Assembly (NCBI GenBank): GCA_003342895.1 | Contig: PTFA01000312.1 | Coordinates: 310,001 to 374,000, forward strand | DNA from: Casuarius casuarius | Lineage: Eukaryota; Chordata; Aves; Casuariiformes; Casuariidae | Direction: 5' to 3' | DNA: 64,000 bases | In this document: positions 25,194 to 37,343 of the stretch, in pieces | Numbering within the stretch: position 1 is the first letter of the stretch | How the letters are laid out: each line of letters opens with the position of its first letter | Translations under genes and position numbers: made by a program | Notes under the pieces: generated by a model | Seen by the model: the letters and a program-made list of their open reading frames with translations, nothing else | Database searches by the model: none | Told to the model about the DNA's origin: nothing

Positions 25194-25331
25194 ATGAACT
25201 CCCGCTTACGAGCCTTAGGTGGGAGGATAAATAATATACGAGCATCAGAACTACCAAAAGAGAAAACTCGATCAGAGATAATCTGTAATGTCCACTTTTT
25301 GGATGGCTCAGTACAAAGCTTCAAAGTCAAT
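25194..25331 (+). CDS. PTPN3: PTPN3 start-codon exon, residues 1-46
   Basis: PTPN3 (PTPH1) is a cytoplasmic, membrane-cytoskeleton-associated tyrosine phosphatase with FERM, PDZ and PTP domains. This exon encodes the basic N-terminus [20 protein letters not shown] and the first strands of FERM lobe F1 ([15 protein letters not shown]). As I recall, mammalian PTPN3 begins [14 protein letters not shown], whereas its paralogue PTPN4 begins MTSRFRLPAGRTYN. The paralogue assignment is therefore clear. The ATG has a purine (G) at -3 and is the only start that gives this N-terminus. The exon ends in phase 0 after Asn46 at a consensus gtaagt donor. The open frame runs on past the donor to a stop in the intron, so only 25194-25331 is coding. 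Confidence 0.96.
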
Positions 25332-27064
25332 GTAAGTTCTGAAAACCTTTTTTCTTTTTTCTTTTTTAAACATAAAAATTTGTTTGAAAGCTAAAGATGG
25401 TATGTGGGACCCTGAGGTATGGGTTTCCCATATGATATTGAGGATGTAGCTTTGTCATTACAAATTGCAGAATTATTGGTTATGAAGTGAGTTTAAGTGG
25501 TATTTAAATTTTCCCTACTGTCAACTGACAAGCTGACATAAAATCAAGCCATGCAGATTGTGGCTGGAGAAGGGGCTTCTGGAGGTGTGGGAACCAGACA
25601 GAGGTTAAATCTGATGATCATTATGAGCTGTGAATAAGCAATTCATATTTAAAGGGGCTTTGAAATTTTGGTGAACCCCTTTTTTCTCTCATCAAAGGAC
25701 TGGTAATGCTAAAAAGGAGCAGGCTTTGTAAATTACTGTAGCGATGTCAATACATACTTTCTCAAATACAAAGATGCTGCAAATAATGAAGACACCGTGG
25801 CTTAAAAGGGATGGGTCTGCTGATCAGTCTTTTATACTTAAACATAGAGGAAGCTGGAAACTCTGGACTGGTTTGTACTTTTTTTTTTTTTCTTTTTAAC
25901 TGGGATACCCTGTGTTGGTAGACCCCCTGATGTAATGCAGTTATAATGATGGAATAACACATTTGAGTCTGTAAGTAGCTCGTTTCTTAATCTTCAGCTC
26001 TGATTAAAAGCNTTAGTGTTTTTTTATTGGAAAAGAAAGGAAATATCTTCTCAGTCAGTTTTCAGTATAATTATCTGACTGTGCAGGAAAACTGAATAAA
26101 CTTAAGTATAATAGTGTGAATTTGTGTATATGGTACTTCCTGTGTCCAGTTTACTTAATTTGAGAATTGAGAGTTTTTCTGAGGAAGTCGTGTTGGGTAT
26201 CTGAAGAAAAGCTGAGAACACACCTGTGACCCCTTCTAGATTACAGAATGCTTTCCACTAGGAGATTCAAATCTTCAGCTGAAAACTTTGATTTGCCTAA
26301 GTATTATTACAGTTCTCCTTTGCTAACTGATTTTATTTAAGAACTTTCTTTTGGATATTGGTTGAGAGAAATTGTTTGCTAGGCAAATGTATGATTGTTC
26401 CCTAATTATTTTCATTCTAATATATATAGATTTACAGTGTAATATTTTAGAGTGTGTTTGTATTTAAAAATATTGAAGGAAAATGAAGATGCTGTTAACC
26501 AAAGTAATTTCATGTTGTATCAAAGCAGTAAATTTTAGACTTGTGTGTCCATTTTTGAAACCCCATGCGGTAGAGATTAATGGGATAGATTTTCCTGCTT
26601 TTAGGCACGTTTAAAATCAATTGTTAGCTACTGGTGCCCTTGAAAAAGAATTTTTCTATTGTAGAATATCTTCATTATAAACCTATGAGTCTGCTAATAT
26701 AAGTTAATAAGTTGTTCATTTCAACCTGTATGTTAGTATGAAAGAGCATTTGAGGGACATAGCTATGCTGCTGCAACTATGTGATCTGAACTGCTTCTTG
26801 TTCTAAGGTGGTGTTCTTTATAAATGTCTTGTTCTACATCTCATCTAAATTCAAACGCTTTCTTCCTTGTTACCCAGTGCTTTAAGGACATTTAAAGGAT
26901 CTTGTAATTATGAAGTAGCTAAAATCGGGGCTGGGTGGGGGGAGTACCAGGAGGGTAAGTATATAGGAGAAAGAGCAGCACCTTACTACATTTCTGTCCT
27001 TCATCTCCAGTATGCCCTCCAGGATTGCCTTATCTGCTGATTTTGAATGAATCTAGCATAACTA

Positions 27065-27077
27065 CCCCCCCCCCCCC
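27065..27077. repeat. C13 homopolymer
   Basis: Thirteen C bases. Draft-assembly length uncertain. Confidence 0.8.
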
Positions 27078-30000
27078 AAATCTTTGAAAGATGAGGAACT
27101 AAAACTGTATAAAATCCATTTGAAGTACTATATTCTTCTTTGTATGCAAAGTCAAGTGTTGACAGAGCTTTTAGTTCAGCACTGGGCCTGAAATCCAGCA
27201 CTGCTCAACTAAATTTTGTGCTCTTCGTGTCAGGCCCATTTCATCTTTTAAGCAGCGAGAGCTATACAGTAAACTAGCACCACTGCGAATTTCTGGAGCC
27301 TGCTGATTCTCTCACTGCCTCAGTGTCTTTGCAGGGCATCCCTGCTGATTGCCCCTTTGAGCCAGGGATCGGAAGGGCCTGGGGAACTGGAACTGATGTT
27401 GAAATTCCTTAAGTGTCATATGGGACACATTGCTCTCCGATTGAAAAGAAGTGATGAGTGTGGCTGTCCCACGATGTTACAGGGTAATGCAAGGAAGAGA
27501 CTTCTGGAAGATGTGTGTTGTAAACTACGGAGCTTTCATACCAATGCTGAGGGAGCCTGCCTTCTCTTGTCAGGTCTACCCTTCCTGATTATCTAACCTT
27601 GATTTCTGCCTAGGAACAAGCTTTACCCCTGTCTCCTCATTGTGTCACAGTTTCTAGTTGTGAAAGAGATTTGAAGCCAGCTGCTGAAAATTTGTATTTG
27701 AAAGTTCTGCTTATGTCGACAGAAGAATTCAGCTTAATGAAGTTTGGGCCTGAATGTGTTTGTAGGGTTGTATGGCATTTATTTATTTTATTATTTTGAC
27801 AGCCAGCACTGTTCTGCGTTCTGATCTGTGGTCAGTGTGGGAATCAGCTGGACATGTATTGGAGGAAAGCAAGTTTTACTCTGAGCAGGCTTTCCCCTCA
27901 AGACAAATCCTTCTGTGTCACTTCAGAGAAAGTGTTTTTGTTAAAAACTAACATGTTTAATAATGAATTGATAAATTATTAAAATGGAGGTGTTTTCTGA
28001 AATAACTAGGCAAAGACACAAATAAGAAAACAATGTCTTGTAGACAAGTGTTTTATGATTATGTTTTATTGTTATGTACATATGAATATGTACAAATGTT
28101 TTCAGTCTGAATTTGGAGAATTGGAAGTGAACAGATCAATTATTTTAAGGCTCTGTGTAGTCTTTTCAGTTTAAAAGAGCTTCAGTGTATTACTGAAAAG
28201 TCAAAACTGGGAATTTTTCAGGGTTCTATGTTTGCAGGTTAATGGTACCTGGTTATGATTTATGAAAGATTTAAGTTTCCATGTATGATATGAATTGGAC
28301 TGCACTTTGAACTAGTGTTAGGCTAAAATGCTTGAATGTATAAGTATACTTTATGTACATTAGCAGGATTATACTTTTCCACTACAAGTAAGTAGAAAGT
28401 GAATGGAGAGGGGCAGAATACTGAAAACTTGGTTTTATTCTGTGTAATAGAATAAATGGAATCAAAGACTCTTACCATTGTAATGATAATATACCAAAAA
28501 ATATTGAATTGTTTTGTCATGCAGGAGATACCTGAACATTGAATTTTTAACTGCAGGAGGATTTCTTTCTTTCAAAGACACAGGGTGATTATAGAGAAAA
28601 ATAAACATAAAAAATGTTATTAAGGATAAGCAAAACTCAAGAGAAATTAGCTCTGAGTCTAAGGAAATAGAGATTTCTAAGATACCATTTATAACATCTT
28701 GTTGGCATTGCACAGATGCTCAAGGCTAATGAATTTGAGGTAAATTTAACATGAAGGTGATATTTTAAATAGTCTAAATGTACAACATGTAGCAACCCTG
28801 AAAGTAAGAATTTATGTATTTTGTAATTTTGAACTAGTAATAAGTGACATCTTTAAAACTATGGTCCAACATCCAGGATATCACCAAACACTGAACCTTT
28901 TAGAGAAGAGGGAGAGTATGGATAGGAATGGTTTAAGTTCATTTCTTCTCATTCCCTAGCAACTGGATCTTTTTAGAGCCCACAGCTAGATTTAGTCAAA
29001 CTTTGTTAGCAAACTGTGTGCCCTTAAACTTTCAGGATGAGGGCTATACATCTTTATCATTCTGTTAGATGCTTTTTTTTCCTACTAGCTATCTGTAGCA
29101 ATCTAAATGAAGACAAAACATCCTGAAGTTGAACAGATGAAGGAGGAAGGTGGTTTTTGCTTAAGGAAATAACCTGAGGGACTTGCTTTCTAATTCCTGA
29201 GAAATCTGAAGATAGCTGTTTAATTTGATGTCTGCTAGTTTATGTTCTTATTAAGCACTTTTACCGAATAATGTCAGCAACCTGACCAACTGAAAGTAGA
29301 GATTCAGTTTCAAGAAAATGATGTCATTTTTCACCTGGATTTTGACTTTGGCACAGTAATGATGTGCTAGGATTTTCTTTTTTTCTTTTCTTTTTTTTTA
29401 TTATTTATCATTTAAAGGTGTTTGTATTGCAGTTTGCTGAATCTGAAATTTATATCGATATCACAAAGACTTACTCTAACTTCTGGTATCTCTTGTTCTT
29501 AGGTCATCATATTATCAGGAAAGTTGACATGGGAGTACAGACAGACATATTCTGCTTCTTTGCTTATAGTCCAAATAGAAATGCTTATTAACTTTACAAG
29601 ACTGAAGTGGCTACGAGACCTTGTTATCTTTGCTTTCATTATGTGTTTCAGTGTTTAGATGGAATGTGTCCAAAGTCTATCCAAAGAATAGAAGGTGCAT
29701 GCAAACAAAGATTAGAAAACATTCTTCTTTCAGAAATGCATTTGAGACAAGAGCTTGACTGCACATGGTGTTAAATGTTTTATTTGTTTTTTAATTATGT
29801 TCAGATTTTCCTGAAGCCTTCCAATAAACTTCAAGGGTTTGAACTTTCCAATCAGGTTAATTCAATTCTGTCTTTGAAGCTACCTCTGTCCCATTGTAAG
29901 GCTATGTATGGTGCATGAGATTTCCAGATGTGGAAAATGTTACTTGTTATTCTGATACATACAGAATGTGCTCAGATGCCGCACCTGGGTGCTTTTAAAT

Positions 30001-31587
30001 AACAAAATGTTTATTGAGCAATAATGTAAACTTATTTGCAACCTTTGGTATAAAAATGCAGGAATTTTCCATTCTTGCTGTACTTTGAGGTTTTTTTTTT
30101 TTTTTACCAGGAATGACCATTTGGAAAGTATGCCTTTTGATTTCCAGAATCTTGACTTTGGGGAAAGGATAACATTTACAGTGTTAAATTTAATTTCTTT
30201 ATTGCATTATCTTTTTGAGGCACAGTTGACACTTATGTCTTAGTATCTGTGATTTTGCTTTTAGACTATTTGACTTTTAAAAATAGGCTATCATTCTAGA
30301 AGTAAAATTATTAGGCAGTAATAACCAGAAAAATAAGTACACCTGAAATCCAAGTGATAAGGAATGTTTTTCCTTCCCCCACCGTTCTAGATTTTAGTTA
30401 TGAGATCAGACACATTTATCATTAGTCTGTTCAAATATGCATTTTGAGAACATAAANATTATAGTTTGAGATGTGTGTATGTACGTACCTCTCACTTAAA
30501 CAATGAAGTAAAGTCAAACGAATGCATTAATACACCTTCTTGTGTTCTAATCAAAAAATATTAATGGTAACCTCTATAAAACATGATTTATAGAGGTCTA
30601 ACACTTACTGTAAGTGACTGTACAGTCTTCCTGGAATAGAGCGTATCCAGCAGAAAAATCTTTCTTAGAAATAAGTTTGGGAATTTTAAGTCTCCATCCT
30701 CTATTTTTTTTTTTAAGAATATAGTTATTCCTTTTAATGATTTTCAGTATTAGGTATGCTAAAGGAGAAAAATCTTGATTAAAGTTTTGTTTTATTTTTT
30801 GAGAAGTAACATGATNGTTTCAGCTAATACCTATAGGAATTGTTGGTTTTATGTTTAAAATGATGAGCAGTGATATGTCTGTCTTAAATGTTCATTGTGA
30901 TTGTGGATGTAAATTATAATTCCAAACTGCTCATATTAAAATACAATAATATGAAATTGTAGACTCTTCAACCACTGAGGTTTTTTTTCTGCTGCATATT
31001 GTTTGTTAATTTGGGAGATGTTGATGCTTATCTGTGTCCCTGTACATTGAAGGAATTGGTGTATGACGTTTCAGGCTGGCAACAAATACTTAGTTTTATA
31101 CTGGGACAGATCAGTGTATTGTATGACTGGAAAGCAATAAAGACACCATGAACCTTGATGATGCCTTTTAGACAGTGAGAAAGTGATCTGACCTACTACA
31201 GGCTTGCTTGTCTGATCCCTTTGCAGAGACTTCAGAACAGATGTTGAAGGAAAGAATTACTGGAGGGAGATTTTTCCAAAGTTAAATCTAGAATGATCAT
31301 TTTTAAAAAAAATAATTTTTGATACAAAGAAAATGCAATGGATCAAAACTCTGTGGGCACAGATAAGTATTTTGTATGGCTTTATATAGGAAAATACTGA
31401 GCTGGAGACCATGGTATCTAGAAGAGTTACAGGATGTGCAAGGAGTTCGCTTGAAAGGTGGCAGTAGTTTCTGCTGAAAAGGAGAGGTGTTAAACTGTGT
31501 AGGGTGGTTACTAGGATAGTTCTTGGGACTGGCAAATGTCATTGACCTGTAGCTCTTTAATCTTTTCAATAAATCAAAGATGTAAGG

Positions 31588-32110
31588 TGTTATGGAAATT
31601 AGGCTTGTCGGCCNCCATAACAGGGCTCGACCCTAGGTTCCCGCAAGTAAAGTTCAGAGCCAATCAGAATCAAAGCAAATTAAATAATTACATTTTAATC
31701 ACGCGCGTGCCGTAATTACGGCTTGAGCTGGGTGCTTCCAAAGAGGGACCCTAACATAAACAAATCTTGGGCAATTATAGTTTCAACTTAAGTTTCCCAC
31801 CCCTCATGCGGTAGTTAGACCAATAGTAATTTTTTGGTCTGGGGTCTCCTGCTCCTCATTGGGTCTCATCGTCATTCTGAGGTAAGCTGTTTTTCTCCTT
31901 ATTTTNGTTTTTTGCNGTCTCTGATGACGGTTGTACCTCTGTTTTTGTTGGGTCTTACTGTTGTGTCTCAAGGTCCTGAGGAGGAGGAGGTGATTCTAAA
32001 TCATGACAATTAACACTGCCCCAGCAGTGAGCTAAGGCTTTGCCCCTCAAGGTCCTCATGCCCTGCACTGGTCTTATTTCAAAGCCTTGACATCCTCCCT
32101 TTCGGAGTGT
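31588..32110. mobile_element. LTR-like insertion (possible endogenous retrovirus LTR)
   Basis: Composition changes sharply from AT-rich intron to CpG-containing, unique-looking sequence. The segment starts with TG in tgttatgg, and the exact inverse ccataaca follows at 31615-31622. It carries a CCAAT-type motif (gccaatcag, about 31660) and a CpG cluster (acgcgcgtgccg). A perfect 14-base palindrome gccgtaattacggc lies at 31709-31722. A repeated word (tcaaggtcct) occurs at about 31968 and 32048. These features suggest a solo LTR of an endogenous retrovirus. I could not find target-site duplications, a primer-binding site, or gag/pol/env reading frames. The right boundary is a guess and the family is unnamed. 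Confidence 0.42.
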
Positions 32111-33791
32111 GAGACACAGGAATGCAGAGTGCTTGTAACTTCCTTGTCTTCCTAGCTTGAACCAGCTCTGAGGCCCTTTTCTTACTGGACTAAGTAAAAG
32201 TTCATTATTTTATCTAAGTGCGGCCTAAGGCTTCAGCAAATTTAGCTACTCATGCTAAGCAAGTTTTATAGAAGTTGTGCTAAGCGGCTACCTCTAGACA
32301 GTTTCAGTTCGCTATTCTTTAACATAAGGTTTTGAGGTATTAATAATGATAAAAAGATATCAAGATATGTAGTCAGTAGGTTACCTTGAACAAGGAGTTA
32401 TTACAGTGGGGGGAAATCAGTGGTGTAAAATAATTGTTTTTGTGAGACTAGGTAACGTTACATTTTTAAGCTCAGAACTTTACAGCTGGAAACGATAGAG
32501 GAGGAGAGCCCTGGTAGACTGCAGACAAAGGCAGGAATCTTCAGCCAACATTGTGGAAGTATTAATAGTCTTACTCTTGGCATTGGGGCCACCCGTGTTG
32601 GCATGCTATGTACTGTTCCTGGCTACTAGCAGACAAAAGGATAAATCCCAGCTCAGGCAGGCATGGGAAGAAAAACTAGGATGCTATACAAAAGGTCTGT
32701 ACCTGAGGAAAGAAGAGGTTGCTTTGTTTGTTCTAGTAGGACAAAATGTCACATGCTCTGAATAAAAGCATTAGGTGAGTAAATAAATACCACCAAGGGA
32801 GGAGGACTTTGTTAGAAAAGCAAGTAAACTAGCTATGTGTAAAATTAGAATGGAAATTAGAAGAAAGTTTAACACTTTTTTCAAGCTCATGGGCATGTTG
32901 GGACCAAAGGATCCAGGCCGTTTAGTGGTGGATGACTGTTAGAGGTCTAAATGAAGAAAGCATAAGCTCAAACAACACATGAGGACCAGTAGGTATTGTC
33001 TGAAGAGAGACTCAATTTGTAAAAGCTTAGGAGGTGCTTAATTGTGAGATTACCACTGCCAGAAAGTGAGGACAAAGCTTTTGTAGAGGAGAAAGACAGG
33101 GAGATGTGCTGTGTTGTGCTTTCCTCTTTAAAATGTTACTTTATGCCATTTACTCTGTAGAAGTTAGCAAACCAAGGAGGAGTATTTGAGTATTTACCCC
33201 TCTACTCTGAAGAACTAACAGACTTCATTTATATTAGATTTATAGAGCTCTTATGATGGTGGGTCTTGATCATCCGAGCTGCTAGAGAATACTAAAATTA
33301 ACAAGGTTCTTCCTCTTTAATTTCTAGTAAGGTATAAGATTTTGAGCTTAATGGTTGGTTAATCTGGTAAAGCTTGGTTAATCTGAATTCTGTAAATACA
33401 GCAGGAAATTATTATGGCACAGGGAGAAGGTAATAGGTGTCAGTTGTGACAGTCTCCTGCTATTGAATGTTAATTTTGGCCTATGCAGCTTCAGGTGAAA
33501 TACATTTCAAGACAGACTTAAATGGAGCTGAATGCGGTGTGTCAAGAGGTGGCTAATGCAAGGTTTTTAACACTTCAGAGTAAGTATTGGTGGATAGGCT
33601 GAAAAATAATTCAACTGCTCCTTTAACTCAGATTTTTAAGAAAATAAAATGTGTTGATGGGGAGGGGATGCAAGTGTATGTTTAACCTGAAACTCCCGTA
33701 GTTTGTGCTGGGAGTTAATGTTTGACAGTGTGCTTGTGGCGAGGAATTGTGGTCCATGTCTTCATATAAGCTTTTCAACATGAGTAAATAG

Positions 33792-33815
33792 TTTTTTTTT
33801 TTTTGGGGGGGGGGG
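33792..33815. repeat. T13-G11 double homopolymer
   Basis: A T13 run abuts a G11 run. Such junctions are difficult to sequence, so exact lengths are doubtful. Confidence 0.8.
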
Positions 33816-35982
33816 TGTTCCTTCAGCTTAAGGAATTTTAACAATTGAAAAAGATGTTTACAGTTGAAAATAACTGTTGTACGTGGTTTAGGTTTCTAGA
33901 GTGGGTGCTTATTTATAGGCACTGTGGAAGAGGAAACTTCCTGCTTTTGTTACCAGAGAACAAGAACTGGAACCACAGAAAAGTAGTACTGGTAATTGCT
34001 TGCCACAGGAAATGTGGAGAAAGGAGGAAGAGAATGAAATCGTATGTATGTAGGTAGAGGGAGCTAGTACTTGCTGAGCAGCCAGCTTTAGGGTTTGGAG
34101 ACATATGGGAACATTGCAAAGAGATAGAACTGCAACTGTTGAGCAAGGAAATTGGAATGGGGAACTTAATTGTTTTTACTGGGAAAGCAGTAAGAGGGCT
34201 AGGAATACACATGCAGTTGGGGGGGGGAATTGTGAAAAGACAGGGATAAATTGAAGGTGTTGGGATTGGGATGAAGAACCAGAAAAGTTAGAAATGAGGT
34301 GGGAGTGGGGAGATAATGCTGTTGAGAAGAGAGGAGACTGAAGGGAAAAAGGTAGAAGGGTTCCAATGTAGTAAGGTAATTGTCAGAGGAATCTGCCCAC
34401 TGTAGTCTTCTCCTACACCATTTGTAATGAAACCCAAGACTCCTGAATTCATCTGCTTTCTTCTAGTAAAGTGTATGTCTCATTCGCTGTAATTACTGCT
34501 TTTGGTCANTATATCACTATGAATTCCTCATGTAGCTCAAGTGTCAGAATTATGCATCACAGAGGTAAAGTCATGCTTCTGAGTTGTGCAAGTGTCACTT
34601 GATAGAAGTTTTTAGCCTTCTGCTTAAAAAAAGAAACCCAAACAGCCTGGTGAAATGGTATGTGTAGTAAGGCAGTGCTAAAGATAAATAGAATGCTCGT
34701 AAGTCAGGAAATGTCTATTATTTCACAGAGCTAAGGTGGCATCTGCAACTTTCATTGGGCCCTCTTGTGCACGTACTTGGGTAGTCTGTGATAGCAAATC
34801 TCCCAACTTTTTCGGAAGATACTACCTCACTGACTACACTGGATGGAACTGCATTGGAGATGCACAGCATCCTGGCTGTGCGCAGCGAGGAATGCTTGTT
34901 CATATGGGTTCTTACCAATTGTGGCTGAGACTTCACAGTTTTTAAGCTGGTTTAAATATGTGCTATGTCAGAAAAGTTTTGGGGTTGATCAGCATGATGA
35001 TTTGAGTGTCCTGAGCAGTGATAGTCCTGTTAGGAAGGAGGAGGGTAGGAATATGCATCTGGGCAAAACGGAGTGCAGCTCAGACTTAGAGACTTGGAGT
35101 TACTTATGTTTATCATGAGAGCTCACTATTTGTTATAGAAATTTTTGCGGAAACTTGTTATAGAAATTTAAAGAAAATGTGAGACTGTCAGAAGTGGAAA
35201 GAGTAGTCTCACACATGATGGTTAAATGTTGCCTACACTGTTTTCTTATGTGACTGCTCCAGAAAATTAGGCAGAGCTTTTCATAGGAATCCAATAATTG
35301 CATGGCTGTTATCTTACCTTTCATTTGGAGTCTGATCTAGAAATACTGAGCGTTCAAATTGCAAATGAACTGCTAGGAGTTCTGCTCCAGCTGTAGAAGG
35401 TGTTAGGTAGTAGTCAGTACTCCAGAATAAGCTAGCAGAGTGCTAGATCAAGGCAAAAAATGGGGTAGCTGAATGTATGGAGACTGTGTAGCTGGGAATT
35501 TAGGCTGAAGTACAGTATCTTATGTCTAAAATACAGTTTTCTTCCCCTCCCCATGCTGATATGTACAGACTTTTCCCTCTGAGAGCTGCTGGGAAAAGGC
35601 ACATAGCTGATTTGGTAGTGACAGCAGGGGCCACAGCAGCCTCGTGTGGCTGTAAGCCACAGCTGCAGGGTACAGCTGCAGCAAGTGACAGTACACTGAA
35701 AAACTGTGTGCATGGAAGAGGAAGCCTGTTTAAAAGTAAATTGTTGCACCCACCTCCCGGACTTCATGTCAATTCATAGTTCATGTCAATTTATATTGTG
35801 AGGCTTGAACATTTTTTGGGATACTCTTAAAAATGCTTTTATCAGAATAAGGTTACTAGATTTCTGAGAAACTGCATTAGCAGTTGTTTTTATTCATTTA
35901 ATTTTATGACAAATTTCAATTAATTGTATTTTAAACTCTTATGTGGTACAGAGTTTCACTTCTAAAGTTTTCTTGTTTTCAG

Positions 35983-36090
35983 AAGCAAGACACTGGTCAG
36001 ATTTTGTTGGATATGGCCTATAACCAGTTGGGTGTCACAGAGAAGGAATATTTTGGTTTGCAGCAAAACGAAACATCGGTAGATTCTTCT
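35983..36090 (+). CDS. PTPN3: PTPN3 coding exon, residues 47-82 (FERM F1)
   Basis: This exon encodes 36 codons in frame between a ttttcag acceptor and a gtaagt donor, phase 0 at both ends. It covers the central helix and following strands of the ubiquitin-like F1 lobe: [18 protein letters not shown] then TEKEYFGLQ. The (L)LDM...[12 protein letters not shown] pattern is the FERM signature of PTPN3 (PTPN4 has DLTEQDYFGLQ). The tail [10 protein letters not shown] differs from my recollection of the mammalian sequence (HDDDSVDSP), a surface-loop difference. Confidence 0.96.
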
Positions 36091-36180
36091 GTAAGTATAG
36101 TAAATAATAAATATGTATATATAAAAATAGTATTTGTGTATAAATATTTTTAATCCATCTAATAGTTTTTCATTTCACAG
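36091..36180 (+). other. PTPN3: 90-base PTPN3 intron
   Basis: An unusually short, very AT-rich intron (gtaagt ... tttcatttcacag) in a gene whose other introns are 0.9-10.6 kb. It is a multiple of three long, but the frame meets TAA about 20 codons in. Retention would truncate the protein. Confidence 0.93.
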
Positions 36181-36223
36181 CGATGGCTTGAACCAAACAA
36201 ACCTATTAGAAAACAGTTAAAAG
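36181..36223 (+). CDS. PTPN3: PTPN3 coding exon, residues 83-97 (FERM F1)
   Basis: A 43-base exon encoding RWLEPNKPIRKQLK plus the first base of Gly97. It corresponds to the end of F1. The RWL(E/D)xxKPIRKQLK block is shared by PTPN3, PTPN4 and other FERM proteins. The acceptor is tttcatttcacag and the donor is ggtaaga, phase 1. Confidence 0.95.
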
Positions 36224-37264
36224 GTAAGACTTGTTTTTAATACCTTGGTTTTAACTGCATAGTCCAGCCTTTCTATGCTCTTGTGAATAGCGTAAACACA
36301 GCTGCTAGATGTTAGTGGCCAGATGGTAGATTTTCTATGAGAGCAAGTCTTATCACTGTGAATCTTTTCATCAGAGCTTTCTGCATTTCTTACTGCTACC
36401 TGGATGCTAGTAAGACCTGGTACATCACTAACATTGATGCTGTAGTAGCATCTAAACCTGGCTCCTGAACAGTATTGGACTGAAAGCAGTAGCCAAGTTA
36501 TGGTGCCAATAAACTCATTCTTCTGTAGAAGATGAGGGGTTTTGATCAAGCAAAGTGGTTTTCACATTTCACTTTCACATTTTAAAAAAAAAAAAGTATT
36601 TTCAAGTCCATCTTCTTTTTTTTAATTTATTTTAATTTATTTTTTTTTGGTGAACAGCTTCAGGTAACACAAAATGCTTACTAAGAAAAAGAGCTTAAGG
36701 ACAGGCAGCCAGCCACTATGATACTGCCCAGATAGCAGCCTAGGGAACATAGCCTGGTATGGCTGAGTTACACAGTCACAATTTCTGCTGTAAACCTTTT
36801 TAATTACATTTGAAGGCTCTCTTATTTCTACCATATGCTGTAGATTGTGTATGAATTGAAATAAAAATCATGAAGTTAATATGGTGAACTTCTGTTAATT
36901 TTTGTTTTTGTGTATAAGATAGGATTAAGCATTGTCCTGATTGAGGCGCTTAATAGGTTTGCCTCTTTTTCCCCTTCTGATTGCTACAGGGAGCACAGAT
37001 GATAATTAAATAGTGGCTTTATATAAAATAGCATTATACAAAGTGCTTAAATGAAAACACCACAATATTTGAGAATATTTTCTTCTTACAGTTGGTGTGG
37101 GGGATCGAGAAAGACTTCTCATGGTTTCTATCTATTTCAAGAGGAAAGCATGTGAGATTTCTATGTGGCTGTTCATGTAATTTTTCTATAAATATAGGCA
37201 TTAAAAACATCTGATTCTTTCCTTTTTAAAGAGAAAATTGATTTGCTCTTCTAAAACATTGCAG
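36224..37264 (+). other. PTPN3: PTPN3 intron (1.04 kb)
   Basis: GTAAGA donor and acatt-gcag acceptor. It contains an A12 run near 36585 and T-rich tracts near 36615-36648. Nothing else recognisable. Confidence 0.9.
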
Positions 37265-37343
37265 GAGGTTTTCCCTGCACCCTTTGTTTTCGTGTAAGGT
37301 TTTTTATACCTGATCCCAACACACTTCAGCAGGAACAAACCAG
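37265..37343 (+). CDS. PTPN3: PTPN3 coding exon, residues 97-123 (F1/F2 junction)
   Basis: It enters in phase 1 (G|GA completes Gly97) and leaves in phase 2 (AG| of Arg123) at gtaact. It encodes [14 protein letters not shown], the last F1 strand, then [12 protein letters not shown], the start of the acyl-CoA-binding-protein-like F2 lobe. Relative to my recollection of mammalian PTPN3 (TLHFRVRFF), a Cys replaces His at residue 104. Confidence 0.96.

Larger units (their letters stand above)
25332..35982 (+). other. PTPN3: PTPN3 intron after the start-codon exon (10.65 kb)
   Basis: GTAAGT donor and gttttcttgttttcag acceptor. AT-rich, with a C13 run at 27065-27077, a T13-G11 junction at 33792-33815 and an LTR-like insertion starting at 31588. 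I see no further coding exon or RNA gene. Confidence 0.85.

Noticed and set aside
27357..27596. 79-codon + strand frame in a locally GC-richer patch of the PTPN3 intron
   Set aside because: No matching splice sites or phase with the flanking PTPN3 exons (which join directly) and no recognisable family.
32553..32765. 70-codon + strand frame with a hydrophobic N-terminus next to the LTR-like element
   Set aside because: It opens with GTG rather than ATG, has no recognisable retroviral or cellular domain and no flanking LTR structure. Most likely a chance frame.
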